Assembly (NCBI RefSeq): GCF_000382485.1
Contig: NZ_AORY01000005.1
Coordinates: forward strand, 1-64,000
Direction of reading: 5' to 3'
DNA: 64,000 nt
DNA from: Sphingomonas sp. Mn802worker
Lineage (GTDB): Bacteria > Pseudomonadota > Alphaproteobacteria > Sphingomonadales > Sphingomonadaceae
Below, piece after piece: positions 12,721 to 23,100 of this stretch. How positions within the stretch are numbered: position 1 is the stretch's first letter; the number at the start of each line of letters is the position of its first letter. Both the position numbers and the translations under genes were made by a program. A model generated the notes under the pieces. It ran no database searches and was not told the DNA's origin. It was given only the letters and a program-made list of their open reading frames with translations.

Positions 12721-13398
12721 ATGACGAACAGTCAGATGAAAGACATCATGTCGAAAATCCAGATGGGCGCGCTATCGCGCCGCGGCGTGCTGGCGGGTGG
12801 CGCCGCCACCGCTGCGATGACCAGCGCTCCCGGCGCAATCGCGCAGGCGGCGACATCTGCGCCGACGGCATCCGCGCAGCCCGCGCCGACGATGCCGGTG
12901 TCGTTCGAGGTCAACGGCAAGCGTGAGGAGCTGACACTCGACACGCGCACGACGCTGCTCGATGCGCTGCGCGAGCATCTGCATCTCACCGGCACCAAGA
13001 AGGGATGCGACCACGGTCAGTGCGGCGCATGCACCGTCATGGTCAACGGTGTGCGGATCAACTCGTGCCTGAGCCTCGCAGTCCAACACCAGGGCGACAA
13101 GGTGACGACGATCGAGGGGCTGGGCACGCCCGACAAGCTCCACCCGATGCAGGCGGCGTTCGTCAAGCACGATGGATATCAGTGCGGTTACTGCACGCCG
13201 GGGCAGATCTGCTCGGCGGTCGCGGTGCTTGACGAGATCAAGCGCGGGGTGCCCAGCCACGTCCAGGCGGACGTGTCGGCCCGCCCGCAGGTCACCAACA
13301 TGGAACTGCGCGAGCGGATGAGCGGTAACATCTGTCGCTGCGGCGCATACTCCAACATCGCAGAAGCGATGGAAGAGGTTGCGGGGGTGCGGGCATGA
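12721..13398 (+). CDS. paoA: Aldehyde oxidoreductase, 2Fe-2S subunit (PaoA-like), Tat-exported
   Basis: Iron-sulfur subunit of a xanthine-oxidase-family molybdoenzyme. The start at 12721 (alternatives 12736 and 12748) gives 225 residues with a Tat signal ([16 protein letters not shown]). The plant-ferredoxin-type cluster ligands are in [11 protein letters not shown] plus the following NSC, and the second cluster in [10 protein letters not shown] and NICRCG. Periplasmic Tat export of only the small subunit, with the partners carried along, matches E. coli PaoABC. It overlaps paoB by ATGA. The true start is uncertain because no strong ribosome-binding site is visible. Confidence 0.9.
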   Translation: MTNSQMKDIMSKIQMGALSRRGVLAGGAATAAMTSAPGAIAQAATSAPTASAQPAPTMPVSFEVNGKREELTLDTRTTLLDALREHLHLTGTKKGCDHGQCGACTVMVNGVRINSCLSLAVQHQGDKVTTIEGLGTPDKLHPMQAAFVKHDGYQCGYCTPGQICSAVAVLDEIKRGVPSHVQADVSARPQVTNMELRERMSGNICRCGAYSNIAEAMEEVAGVRA

Positions 13399-14342
13399 AG
13401 GCGTTCACCTACGAGCGCGCGAAGGATGCGCGAGCCGCAGCACAGGCGGCGGCGCGGCCGGGCGCGAAGTTCCTGGCCGGTGGCACCAACCTGCTCGACC
13501 TGATGAAGATCGAGGTCGAGACGCCGACGCACTTGATCGACGTGCAGGACCTTGGTTTCGACAAGATCGAAAAGACCGCAGAGGGCGGTCTGCGGATCGG
13601 TGCGCTCGTCACCAACACCGACCTTGCCGCCGACGAGCGGGTGCGGCGCGACTATGGTGTGCTGACGCGCGCGATCGTCGCAGGGGCGAGCGGGCAGTTG
13701 CGCAACAAGGCGTCGACTGCGGGCAATTTGCTCCAGCGCACGCGCTGCCCGTACTTCTACGACACCAACATGGCGTGCAACAAGCGCAAGCCCGGCTCGG
13801 GCTGCGCCGCGATCGGCGGCTATTCGCGTCAGCTGGGCGTGATCGGCGTATCGGACACGTGCATCGCGACCTTCCCCGGCGACATGGCCGTCGCGATGCG
13901 CGTGCTCGACGCGTACGTGGAGACGATCGATCCGGCCGGACAGCGTCGTGCGATCCCGATGGCCGACTTTCACCGTCTGTGGGGCGACCATCCCGAGCAG
14001 GACACGGTGCTGAAACCCGGTGAGCTGATCACCGCGGTGACGCTTCCCAAGCCGATCGGCGGCAAGCATTTTTACGAAAAGGTGCGCGACCGCGCCTCCT
14101 ACGCCTACGCCCTCGTCTCGGTCGCCGCGGTGATCCAGCCCGATGGCACCGGCCGCGTCGCCTTCGGCGGCGTCGCACCGCGTCCGTGGCGGGTCGAGGC
14201 GGCGGAGGCGCTGCTGCGCCAAGGCGCCGCCGCCGTCACCGCGCGCGCGTTCCAGGGTGCAACGCCGACGAAGGACAATGCCTTCAAGCTGCCGCTCGCG
14301 ACTCGCGCGCTCGCTTCCGTCATCGCGCAATCCAAGGCTTGA
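13395..14342 (+). CDS. paoB: Aldehyde oxidoreductase, FAD-binding subunit (PaoB-like)
   Basis: FAD subunit of 315 residues. FAD-binding motifs are [11 protein letters not shown] and the [13 protein letters not shown] stretch. Between them and the next domain, [20 protein letters not shown] supplies the extra Cys residues that hold the additional 4Fe-4S cluster characteristic of PaoB and 4-hydroxybenzoyl-CoA reductase-type subunits. The C-terminal domain is CO-dehydrogenase flavoprotein-like. Translationally coupled to paoA; electrons would pass from the molybdenum site through the clusters to this FAD. Confidence 0.92.
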   Translation: MKAFTYERAKDARAAAQAAARPGAKFLAGGTNLLDLMKIEVETPTHLIDVQDLGFDKIEKTAEGGLRIGALVTNTDLAADERVRRDYGVLTRAIVAGASGQLRNKASTAGNLLQRTRCPYFYDTNMACNKRKPGSGCAAIGGYSRQLGVIGVSDTCIATFPGDMAVAMRVLDAYVETIDPAGQRRAIPMADFHRLWGDHPEQDTVLKPGELITAVTLPKPIGGKHFYEKVRDRASYAYALVSVAAVIQPDGTGRVAFGGVAPRPWRVEAAEALLRQGAAAVTARAFQGATPTKDNAFKLPLATRALASVIAQSKA

Positions 14343-14346
14343 GACC

Positions 14347-16566
14347 ATGAAGTTCGACACACCCGCCGGGCAGAACCCGATCGATCGGATGCAAGTCGTC
14401 GGCCGCGCGATGAACCGCATCGACGGCCCGCTGAAGACCACCGGCACTGCCCCCTACGCCTATGAGCATCACGCCGATGTGCCGAACGCGGCCTACGGCT
14501 ATCTCGTCCCCGCCGCGATCGCCAAGGGACGGATCGCGAGCATCGACACGCGCGCGGCGAAGGCGGCGCCGGGCGTCCTCGCGATCGTGACCGGCAAGGA
14601 TGCCGGGCCGCTCGGCAAGGGCGACAAGAACACCGTCAAGCTGCTCGCCGGGCCAGAGGTCGACCATTACCATCAGGCAGTCGCGATCGTTGTCGCTGAA
14701 ACGTTCGAGCAGGCGCGCGCCGCCGCGGGACTCGTCCGCGTCGATTATGCGCGCGGCGCGGCGCAGTTCGACCTCGATCAGGCGCTCAAGACCGCGCCGC
14801 TGACCGGCGGGTCGAGCGGCGAGGGCAGCGGCGCGCCACCGGTCGACCGCGTCGGCAAGTTCGAACAGGCGTTCGCTGCCGCAGCCGTCACGCTCGACCA
14901 GACCTACTCGACCCCCGACCATAGCCACGCGATGATGGAGCCGTTCGCCTCGATCGCGTCGTGGAACGGCGACGAGCTGATGCTGTGGACCTCCAACCAG
15001 ATGATCAACTGGGGCCACGAGGACCTGGCCAAGACGCTGGAGATGCCGAAGGAGAAGATCCGCTTCATGTCGCCGTACGTCGGCGGCGGGTTCGGCGGAA
15101 AGCTGTTCCTGCGCACCGACGCGGTGATGGCGGCGCTGGGTGCCAAGGCGGCGGGTCGGCCGGTCAAGCTGGCGCTGTCGCGGCCGGTGATGGTCAACAA
15201 CGCGACGCACCGCCCCGCGACGCGCCAGCGCATCCGCATCGGGGCGCAGAAGGACGGCACGATCACCGCGATCGCGCATGAGAGCGGGTCGGGCGACCAG
15301 CCCGGCGGCAAGCCCGAGACGGCGGTCAACCAGACCAAGTTGCTCTACGCGGGCGCAAACCGGCTGACCTCGATGCGGCTGGCGGTGCTGAACCTGCCTG
15401 AGGGCAATGCGATGCGCGCGCCGGGCGAGGCACCGGGCATGATGGCGCTCGAGATCGCGATGGACGAGATGGCCGAGAAGCTTGGGCTGGATCCGATCGC
15501 GTTCCGCATCAAGAACGACACGCAGGTCGATCCCGAAAAGCCCGAGCGGCGCTTCTCGCAGCGCGAACTGGTGCGCTGCCTCACGCAAGGCGCGCAGCGC
15601 TTCGGCTGGTCGCGTCGTAATGCCAAACCGGCGCAGGTGCGCGACGGCAAATGGCTGGTGGGCATGGGCGTGGCCTCTGCGTTCCGCAACCACATGAACA
15701 TGCCGTCTGCGGCGCGGGTGCGATTGAGCCCCGGCGGCGTCATCACGGTTGAGACCGACATGACCGATATCGGCACCGGCAGCTACACCATCATCGCGCA
15801 GACCGCCGCCGAGATGATGGGCGTACCGGCCGAGGCGGTCGTCGTGAAGCTGGGCAGCTCGGCCTATCCAGTTTCGGCAGGATCGGGCGGGCAGTTCGGC
15901 GCGGCGAACGCGACCGCGGGCGTCTACGCGGCATGCGTCAAACTGCGCGAGCAGGTGGCGCAGCGACTGGGCTTCAACTCCGCCGACGCGATGTTCGCAA
16001 GCGGCAAGGTCACCAGCGGCAACCGCACCGCCGACCTCAGGCAAGCCGCGCAGGGCGGCGAACTGGTGGCCGAGGACAAGATCGAATTCGGCAAGCTCGA
16101 CAAGAACTATCAGATCTCGACCTTCGGCGCGCATTTCGTCGAGGTGGGCGTGGATTCCTATACCGGTGCGACGCGGCTCAGGCGAATGCTGGCGGTGTGC
16201 GCGGCGGGGCGGATCATCAACCCCAAGTCGGCGCGCAGCCAGGTGATCGGCGCGATGACGATGGGCGTCGGCTCGGCGCTGATGGAGGAACTGGCGGTCG
16301 ACAAGCGCTTCGGCCTGTTCATCAACCACGACCTCGCGCTCTACGAGGTGCCGGTCCACGCCGACATCCCGCACCAAGAGGTCGTGTTCCTCGAAGAGGC
16401 GGACGACAAGGCCAATCCGATGAAGGCGAAAGGCGTCGGCGAATTGGGCTTGTGCGGCGTCGGCGCGGCGGTCGCCAACGCGATCTATAATGCGACGGGC
16501 GTACGCGTGCGCGATTATCCGATCACGCTCGACAAGCATCTGGAGAAATTGCCCGCGGTGGCGTGA
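14347..16566 (+). CDS. paoC: Aldehyde oxidoreductase, molybdenum-cofactor subunit (PaoC-like)
   Basis: Catalytic subunit of 739 residues, starting at ATG 14347 four bases after the paoB stop. The aldehyde-oxidase a/b hammerhead domain comes first (GRAMNRIDGPLKTTGTAPYAYEH), then the molybdopterin-binding domain with YVGGGFGGKLF and MRAPGEAPG. The active-site Glu is in KGVGELGLCGVGAAV near the C-terminus. The enzyme would oxidise aldehydes to acids in the periplasm. No paoD-type cofactor-insertion chaperone follows it; the next gene is an unrelated convergent hydrolase. Confidence 0.93.
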   Translation: MKFDTPAGQNPIDRMQVVGRAMNRIDGPLKTTGTAPYAYEHHADVPNAAYGYLVPAAIAKGRIASIDTRAAKAAPGVLAIVTGKDAGPLGKGDKNTVKLLAGPEVDHYHQAVAIVVAETFEQARAAAGLVRVDYARGAAQFDLDQALKTAPLTGGSSGEGSGAPPVDRVGKFEQAFAAAAVTLDQTYSTPDHSHAMMEPFASIASWNGDELMLWTSNQMINWGHEDLAKTLEMPKEKIRFMSPYVGGGFGGKLFLRTDAVMAALGAKAAGRPVKLALSRPVMVNNATHRPATRQRIRIGAQKDGTITAIAHESGSGDQPGGKPETAVNQTKLLYAGANRLTSMRLAVLNLPEGNAMRAPGEAPGMMALEIAMDEMAEKLGLDPIAFRIKNDTQVDPEKPERRFSQRELVRCLTQGAQRFGWSRRNAKPAQVRDGKWLVGMGVASAFRNHMNMPSAARVRLSPGGVITVETDMTDIGTGSYTIIAQTAAEMMGVPAEAVVVKLGSSAYPVSAGSGGQFGAANATAGVYAACVKLREQVAQRLGFNSADAMFASGKVTSGNRTADLRQAAQGGELVAEDKIEFGKLDKNYQISTFGAHFVEVGVDSYTGATRLRRMLAVCAAGRIINPKSARSQVIGAMTMGVGSALMEELAVDKRFGLFINHDLALYEVPVHADIPHQEVVFLEEADDKANPMKAKGVGELGLCGVGAAVANAIYNATGVRVRDYPITLDKHLEKLPAVA

Positions 16567-16573
16567 CGAACAG

Positions 16574-16596
16574 CGGGGAGGTGCCGTGCCTCCCCG
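16574..16596. terminator. Hairpin terminator after the paoABC operon
   Basis: CGGGGAGG and CCTCCCCG form an 8-bp stem with a 7-base loop directly after the paoC stop and before the convergent hydrolase gene. The flank is pyrimidine-rich rather than a clean T-run. Confidence 0.55.
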
Positions 16597-16618
16597 CCCG
16601 TCCCTTCGCATAAACGCC

Positions 16619-17524
16619 CTACTCCGCCGCGAGCTGGTCGCGCGCGATGCGTTGCAGCGCACTCGCCTGTTCGCGCGACAGGCCGAGCGTGTCGGCAGCC
16701 TGCTCGCCCGGCCCAAGCGTCGTCGGATCGATCCCGGTAACGCGGCCAAACACGATCAGCGCCTCCAGATAATAGCCCGCGGTGCTGGCGTGGTAGTGGT
16801 CAAAGCTCCACAGGTTGATCTGCCCGAAGCTGACGCCGTCGTACGGGTTCGGGTCGGCCACCCCGGCGGCGAACGCGCGGTTCCACGCTTGCCCGACCGG
16901 CAGCACGCCCGTGACCAACGGATTGACCGCGCGGGCGCGATCAGCCGCGGCGCGCAGATCGAGCGCCATCTGCGAGACGGGCTTGTTCGACCACAGCCCG
17001 CCGGGTGAGCGGTACACCTGATCGGCGCGCGACCATGTCGCGGTCAGCTGGACCTGCACCTGCGGATTGCGGCGGGCGAACAGCCGCGACAGCCGCGCGA
17101 CATCGTTGATATAGGCGCGCGCATCGCCCGGACGCTCGGGATCGAGCGTGCTATATTCCTGCAAGATGACAACGTCCCACGCGCGGTCGAACAGCCGGCG
17201 ACATTTTTCGTAGTGAAAGCCGAGCGTCTTGCCGCCATCGACCTCAAGGCTGACCTGATAGTCGAGCCCCGCCTGATCGGTAAATGCCTTGAACAACGCC
17301 GGCACCCCGCCATAGCCGGTACCGTTCAGGTCGGTGACGGTGCTCGCGCGCCAGTTTCGCAGCGGTGAGTTCGCGCCGAAGGTGAAGCTGTTGCCGATAA
17401 ACAGGATCGTGCGCGCCGCGCGCGTCGATGCGACCGCTGGAGGCGATACGCTTCGCTGCGCGGCGGCGGGTGCGGCAATTGCGAGCACGCCGAAGGCTAG
17501 AGCATGCCACGTCAGTTTCTTCAC
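16619..17524 (-). CDS. Secreted SGNH/GDSL-type hydrolase
   Basis: A 301-residue exported protein with signal peptide (LTWHALAFGVLAIAAPAAAQ). The SGNH block I Ser is in ILFIGNSFTFG and the block V Asp/His pair fits FDHYHASTAGYYL; the fold resembles the DUF4886-type SGNH group. Substrate (ester, acetylated sugar or similar) cannot be stated. It is oriented with the oxoproline operon but about 60 bases downstream of DUF2891, so it may be read by the same transcript. Confidence 0.75.
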   Translation of the reverse strand: MKKLTWHALAFGVLAIAAPAAAQRSVSPPAVASTRAARTILFIGNSFTFGANSPLRNWRASTVTDLNGTGYGGVPALFKAFTDQAGLDYQVSLEVDGGKTLGFHYEKCRRLFDRAWDVVILQEYSTLDPERPGDARAYINDVARLSRLFARRNPQVQVQLTATWSRADQVYRSPGGLWSNKPVSQMALDLRAAADRARAVNPLVTGVLPVGQAWNRAFAAGVADPNPYDGVSFGQINLWSFDHYHASTAGYYLEALIVFGRVTGIDPTTLGPGEQAADTLGLSREQASALQRIARDQLAAE

Positions 17525-17585
17525 AACATCATTCCAGGCTTGGATCGGTGGCGATCAACGCACCGCCTTTAGATCGTTCCACACC

Positions 17586-18578
17586 TCAGACGGTGAGCGC
17601 AAGCAGCGCGAAGCTCGCAAGCCAGTGGGTGCCCATGTAATCATCCGCCAGATGCGGCAGGCTCGCTATGAGATGCCGCTCGGCCGCATCGCGGGCGGCG
17701 GCCGAGACCGGATGGTCGTCGCCGAGCGCTGCCGCCAGCGCGCGCCAGCACCAGGCGCGGCTGAGGTTCAATCCATCGAGATGCGCGATCTTGCCATCGC
17801 TTCGATCGGACACGGTCACGGGCGTGAACAGCGTCGCAGGCTCGCCACGCGTCAGATCGGGCAGGAAGGCGTCGAACCAGTCGCGAAATGCGGTGGCAGG
17901 CAGAACCTGGCTCATCAGCAATGCCTCGCCAAGCGCAGGCGAGAGAAACTCGTCGCCGCCGGGCTCCCACGCCTGACACGCGCGATCGCGCGCGAACCAG
18001 TCGCGCGCGCGCTGCCCGATCAGCGCAGCCAGCGCTTGGTCGTGCTGGCGTGCCCAATCATGCGCGAGCGTCAGCGCAAAGGCGGTGTTGAAGTGCGTGC
18101 CGACCCGCAATGGATAGGTCAGCTTGGGCAGGAACGCGGCGAAACGATCCGCAAAGGCGCGCGCCAGTGGTTCGAGTGCATTACCCCAGCCGGCGTCATG
18201 CCGCACCGCCTCGCCGTGCAGCGCCAGCAGCCACGCCCAGCCATAGGGCCGCTCAAACCCCGCACTGTAAGGTCGATCGAGGAATGCGAGTTCACCCGCG
18301 ACATGTGCGGGCGTGAACATCGCGTCGGCACGGCTGCGGATCTCCGCCGCCTCGGCCATCTCCGGATGGAGCCGCAGCAGCGTCAATAGCTGCCACCACC
18401 CGTGGACGCAGCTGTGCCAGTCGAAGCTGCCGTGAAAGATCGGGTGCAGCACGCGCGGCGGCAGCAGGTCTTCATCACCGGTCAGCACCTGGTCGAGCTT
18501 GTGCGGATATTCCTGGCCCACATGACCGAGGGTCAGTCGGGCAAAGGTCGCGGCACGGGCGGCATCGAGCTGCATCAT
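17586..18578 (-). CDS. DUF2891 family protein
   Basis: Uncharacterised 330-residue cytoplasmic protein with the family hallmark HPIFHGSFDWHSCVHGWW near residues 45-62 and ERPYGWAWLLALHGE in the middle, which together suggest an all-helical (alpha/alpha toroid) enzyme-like fold. It is the last of four genes overlapping by ATGA: 5-oxoprolinase, DUF969, DUF979, DUF2891. The context points to 5-oxoproline or N-terminal pyroglutamyl peptide metabolism; the biochemical role is unknown. Confidence 0.88.
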   Translation of the reverse strand: MMQLDAARAATFARLTLGHVGQEYPHKLDQVLTGDEDLLPPRVLHPIFHGSFDWHSCVHGWWQLLTLLRLHPEMAEAAEIRSRADAMFTPAHVAGELAFLDRPYSAGFERPYGWAWLLALHGEAVRHDAGWGNALEPLARAFADRFAAFLPKLTYPLRVGTHFNTAFALTLAHDWARQHDQALAALIGQRARDWFARDRACQAWEPGGDEFLSPALGEALLMSQVLPATAFRDWFDAFLPDLTRGEPATLFTPVTVSDRSDGKIAHLDGLNLSRAWCWRALAAALGDDHPVSAAARDAAERHLIASLPHLADDYMGTHWLASFALLALTV

Positions 18579-19498
18579 CGCAGCACCGCGTAGAGCAGCA
18601 AGATGTTGAACGCGAGCAGCGGCAGCGCGGTCGGCACCTGTGCACGGATCACGCCGCTGCGGTCACGAAGCTCAAGCAGCGCGGCAGGGACAAGATTGAA
18701 GTTCGCCGCCATCGGCGTCATCAACGTGCCGCAGAAGCCAGCGAGCATCCCGATCGCCGCGACTGGCGCGGCGTTGGCGCCCACGCCCCCACCTGACCCG
18801 TGCATGAGGATCGGCACGCCGATCGCCGCCGCCATCACCGGGAACGCAGCGAATGCGTTGCCCATCACCATCGTGAACAACGCCATGCCGATGCCATAGG
18901 CGGCGACCGCGCCGAACAGGCTATCGGCCGGGATCGTATAGGCCGCGATGCGCCCGACGACCTCGCCTACCCCCGACAAGGCGAACACCGCGCCCAGGCT
19001 AGCCAGCATCTGCGGCAGCACCGCCGCCCAGCCGACGTCGTCCATCAGCCTGCGCCCTTCGCGTAACGGGGCGGACAGACCGGGGCGAAGCCACACGACG
19101 CAGGTGGCAATGGCGGCGAGCACGCCGATGGTCAGCGCGACCAGCGTCGCCTGCTTCGGGTCGATCAACGCCGGCACCTGCTTGAAGATGATCGTACCGG
19201 CGAGCGCAGCGACGGGGATCATCAGCGCGGGCACGAACAGTGCGTTCCCGCGCGGATGCGGCAGATCGCGCGTCGCGTGACCGCGCGTCATCCGCCCCGA
19301 TGCCGCCACCGCGACGAGCGCGAGCACGAGCACGCCATTGCCGACATCGCCGAGCCGGTCGCCGAACCAGAAACTCGTCGCGATCAACGCGTAAAAGGTT
19401 GCGTTGGCAGGCCGGCGCGGGCGCTCGCTGGCGGCGAGTAGCGCAAAGCCGGCAAAGGCGGCACCGGCGACCGCATAGACGATGTTGAGGCCGATCAC
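18575..19498 (-). CDS. DUF979 family membrane protein, putative permease subunit
   Basis: Integral membrane protein of 307 residues with about nine hydrophobic segments and the family motif GNAFAAFPVMAAAIGVP. It overlaps DUF969 upstream (ATGA at 19495-19498) and DUF2891 downstream. DUF969 and DUF979 occur as a pair and resemble the two halves of an ion-transporter-superfamily permease. Position behind a 5-oxoprolinase makes 5-oxoproline (pyroglutamate) uptake the best guess, as an inference from context. Confidence 0.88.
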   Translation of the reverse strand: MIGLNIVYAVAGAAFAGFALLAASERPRRPANATFYALIATSFWFGDRLGDVGNGVLVLALVAVAASGRMTRGHATRDLPHPRGNALFVPALMIPVAALAGTIIFKQVPALIDPKQATLVALTIGVLAAIATCVVWLRPGLSAPLREGRRLMDDVGWAAVLPQMLASLGAVFALSGVGEVVGRIAAYTIPADSLFGAVAAYGIGMALFTMVMGNAFAAFPVMAAAIGVPILMHGSGGGVGANAAPVAAIGMLAGFCGTLMTPMAANFNLVPAALLELRDRSGVIRAQVPTALPLLAFNILLLYAVLR

Positions 19499-20163
19499 CG
19501 CGCCGCGTTCCGGTAGCGCGCGAGACGGCGGTCGAGCAGCAGCAGCCGTGCGCCGTGGATCACGAACGCCGCCAGCGCGGTGGGGATCGCCCAGACCGAC
19601 AGCTGAAACGGTTCCAGCGCGATGCCGTACCCTTGCAGCACGCCCTTCATCAGCAGGATCGATCCGATCGCGAGGAAGATGTCCTCACCGAAGAACAGCC
19701 CGATGTTGTCGGTCGCCGCCGCCATCGCCTTGACGCGGTCGGCGTCGCCCGCGCCGCCTGCCTGCACCTCGGCCGCCGCCTCCGCCATTGGCGCGACGAG
19801 CGGCCGCACCGTCTGTGGATGCCCCGCAACCGATGTCAGGCCGAGCGCGGCGAACAATTGCCGGAACAGCAGGTAACCGACGAGCAGCCGCCCCGCGGTC
19901 ACGCCGCGCATTCGCCCGATCAGCGCACGGGCACGTGCCTGCAATCCGTAACGCTCCAGCACGCCGATGACGGGCAGCACGATATAGATCGCCGACACGT
20001 AGCGGCTGTCGTTGAACGCCTTGCCGAAGGTGGCGAGCACACGAAGCGGATCGAGCCCGGCAGCGAGCCCCGTGACCAGCGCGGAGACGACCACGACCAG
20101 CATTGGGTTGAAGCGCAGCAGGAAACCCAATGCGATCACCGCAATGCCGGCAAGCACCAGCAT
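19495..20163 (-). CDS. DUF969 family membrane protein, putative permease subunit
   Basis: Membrane protein of 222 residues with several transmembrane helices; it contains LVGYLLFRQLFAALGLTSVAGHPQTVRPL, a conserved DUF969 region. ATG at 20163 shares a base with the oxoprolinase stop (TGATG), so translation is coupled. It would form a heteromeric transporter with the DUF979 protein encoded next. Substrate inferred from the operon, not from the sequence. Confidence 0.88.
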   Translation of the reverse strand: MLVLAGIAVIALGFLLRFNPMLVVVVSALVTGLAAGLDPLRVLATFGKAFNDSRYVSAIYIVLPVIGVLERYGLQARARALIGRMRGVTAGRLLVGYLLFRQLFAALGLTSVAGHPQTVRPLVAPMAEAAAEVQAGGAGDADRVKAMAAATDNIGLFFGEDIFLAIGSILLMKGVLQGYGIALEPFQLSVWAIPTALAAFVIHGARLLLLDRRLARYRNAAR

Positions 20164-23100
20164 CAGCGCGCGTCCTCGCGCGAGTAGCCGTATCCGCCGC
20201 CGCCCGGCGTCTCGATCACGAACACGTCGCCGTCGTTCATCTGCATCGCGGCAGTCGAGCCGAGCTGCTCGACGCGTCCGTCCGCGCGTTCGATGCTGTT
20301 CGCGCCGGGCGCACCTTCTTCACCGCCAGCCAGCCCGAACGGTGCGACGCGGCGCCGGTTGGAGAGGATCGCGGCGCGCATGCTTGCACGAAAGCGGATG
20401 CGGCGGGTCGCGCCGTCGCCACCTGGCTGCGCACCGGCACCGCCTGAACCATGCCGGATCGAGAACTCCTCCACCAGGACGGGAAAGCGCGTTTCCAGTA
20501 CCTCCGGATCGGTCAAGCGGCTGTTGGTCATGTGGCTCTGCACTACGGCCGTGCCCGGAAAGTCCGCGCCCGCGCCGGTTCCCCCGGCGATCGTCTCGTA
20601 ATATTGATGGGCGTCATCGCCGAAGGTGAAGTTGTTCATCGTTCCCTGCGATGCCGCCTGAGCGCCGAGCGCGCCGAGCAGCGCGTCGGTGACGACCTGG
20701 CTGGTCTCGACATTGCCAGCGACGACGGCGGCTGGGGACTGCGGGTTGAGCATCGATCCCTCGGGAACGTGGATCGCCACCGAGCGCAGGAAGCCGTCGT
20801 TAAGCGGGATCGGAGCATCGATCAGTGTGCGCATGACGTAGAGCACCGCTGCACGCACCACCGACACAGGCGCGTTGAAATTGCTTGGCAATTGCGCGCT
20901 GGTGCCGGTGAAATCGACCGCGGCAGTGCGCGCCTCCCGATCGACGCGGAAGGCGACGCGGACGACCGCACCATTGTCCAGTTCGTAGGCATAGTCGCCA
21001 TCGGGCAACGTCGGCAGCAGTTCGCGTACCGCATCGTCGGCATGACGCTGCAGATGCTCCATGTACGCGGCGACCGTCGACAGTCCGTAACGCTCGACCA
21101 TGCGTGCAAGCCCGTCGACACCGCGTGCGCATGCCGCGACCTGCGCGGCCAGATCGGCCAGGTTCTGATCGACGTTGCGCGAAGGCCACGGCCCCGACGA
21201 CAGCAGCGCGCGCAGGTCGTCGCTGCGCATCGCGCCGTCCTCGACCAGCAGGACATTGTCGAGGATCACCCCCTCCTCGTCGATGCTGGTACTGTTGGCG
21301 GGCATCGAGCCGGGGCTGGTCCCGCCGACATCGGCATGGTGCCCGCGGGCGGCGACGAAGAAGGCCGGTGCGGCTCCGTTACCCGCGAACACCGGCATGA
21401 TGACGGTGATGTCGGGCAGATGCGTGCCGCCCTGGTAGGGCGCGTTGAGCGCGTAGACGTCACCCGTGCGCATCCCCCGCCCGTCCGCCTTCGCCGACCG
21501 CCGTGCGATGATCGTGCGGATGCTTTCCCCCATCGAGCCGAGGTGCACCGGAATGTGCGGCGCATTGGCGACGAGGTTACCGCTTCCGTCGAAGATCGCG
21601 CAGGAGAAATCGAGCCGCTCCCGGATATTGACCGAAGACGCGCTGCGCTGGAGCGCCGCGCCCATCTCCTCGGCCAGCCCCATGAACAGCCCGGCGAAGA
21701 TCTCGAGGCGGAGCGGGTCAACCGACTCGTCGGTCTGGGCGTCGACGCACGGCGCGTGACGGGTCAGGATCAGGTTGCCGAGTGCATCGACGCGTGCAGT
21801 CCAGCCGGGTTCGACCACCGTCGTCGAGACCGCATCGACGATCAGCGCGGGGCCGGCAATCGCTGCACCCACAGCGAGCGCGACACGATCGTGGAGCGGG
21901 GTCGCACGCATCCGCCCCGCGAGGTGAACCGCGACCTGCGCGATCGCGGGCGCGCTCTCCATCGGCAGGGTCGCCACATCATCGGCGCGCGTGTCGCTGT
22001 CGGAGATGCCCTCGACGCGGAGGAGTTCGGCGATCAGATCGCCCTTGCGCGTGTAGCCGAATTGACGGCGGTGCTGGGCCTGGAAATCGGCTGCCATCGC
22101 GGCGTTGTCGGCGACAGCGACCTCGATGCCGTAATCGGCGCCGGCGTGGCGCAGCTCGACACGCGTGTCGAAGCGGATCGCACGCGGATCGATCCTCTGC
22201 GCGACCAGCGCGGCGCGCGCGTCCGCCTGCAACCGCGCGATCGCGGCATTTAGCGCGGCGCGATCGCCTAGCGGCACCGACAGCGTCGTCTCGCGCAGCA
22301 CGCGGCGGTCGGCGAGCCCCATGCCGTAGGCCGACAGCACGCCGGCGAGTGGGTGGATCATCACGCGCTCCATGCCGAGCGCATCGGCGACGAGGCAGGC
22401 GTGCTGTCCGCCCGCACCGCCGAAGCAGGCTAGCACATAATCGGCCGGATCGTGCCCGCGCGCGACCGAGATCGCCTTGATCGCCTTGGCCATGTTGGCG
22501 ACGGCGATCGCGACGAGCCCTTCCGCCGCCGCCTCGCGCGCCGGACGCGTGCCGCTCACCGCCTCGACCTCATCGAGCAATGCGTCGAGCCGCGCCTGCG
22601 ACGCATCCGCATCGAGCGGCTGGTCGCCTGCGGGACCGAACAGGCTGGGGAAATGCGCGGGCTGGATCTTGCCGAGGATCAAATTGCAATCGGTCACCGT
22701 TAGCGGCCCGCCGCGCCGATAGCACGCCGGACCCGGCACGGCTCCGGCAGACTCAGGTCCCACCACGAGCCGCCCGCCCACCATGCGGCAGATCGAGCCG
22801 CCGCCCGCCGCGACTGTGTCGATCCGCATCGTCGGCGCGGCGACGCGCGATCCTGCGATCACCGCATCGTTGCGGCGTTCGTAGCGCCCGGCATAGAGCG
22901 ACACGTCGGTCGAGGTGCCGCCCATGTCGAAGCCGATGACATGGCTGAACCCCGCCGCCTCCGCCGTCCGCGCCATGGCGACGATCCCGCCCGCGGGCCC
23001 CGAGAGCAGCGCGTCCTTGCCGCTGAACGCCGCACCGTCGATCAACCCGCCGCTCGACTGCATGAACAATGGCCGCTGTCCGCCGCCGAGCGCACGGTCG

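Noticed and set aside
14320..16749. An 809-codon minus-strand frame opposite paoC
   Set aside because: Composition is that of an antisense frame and paoC has all family motifs on the other strand.
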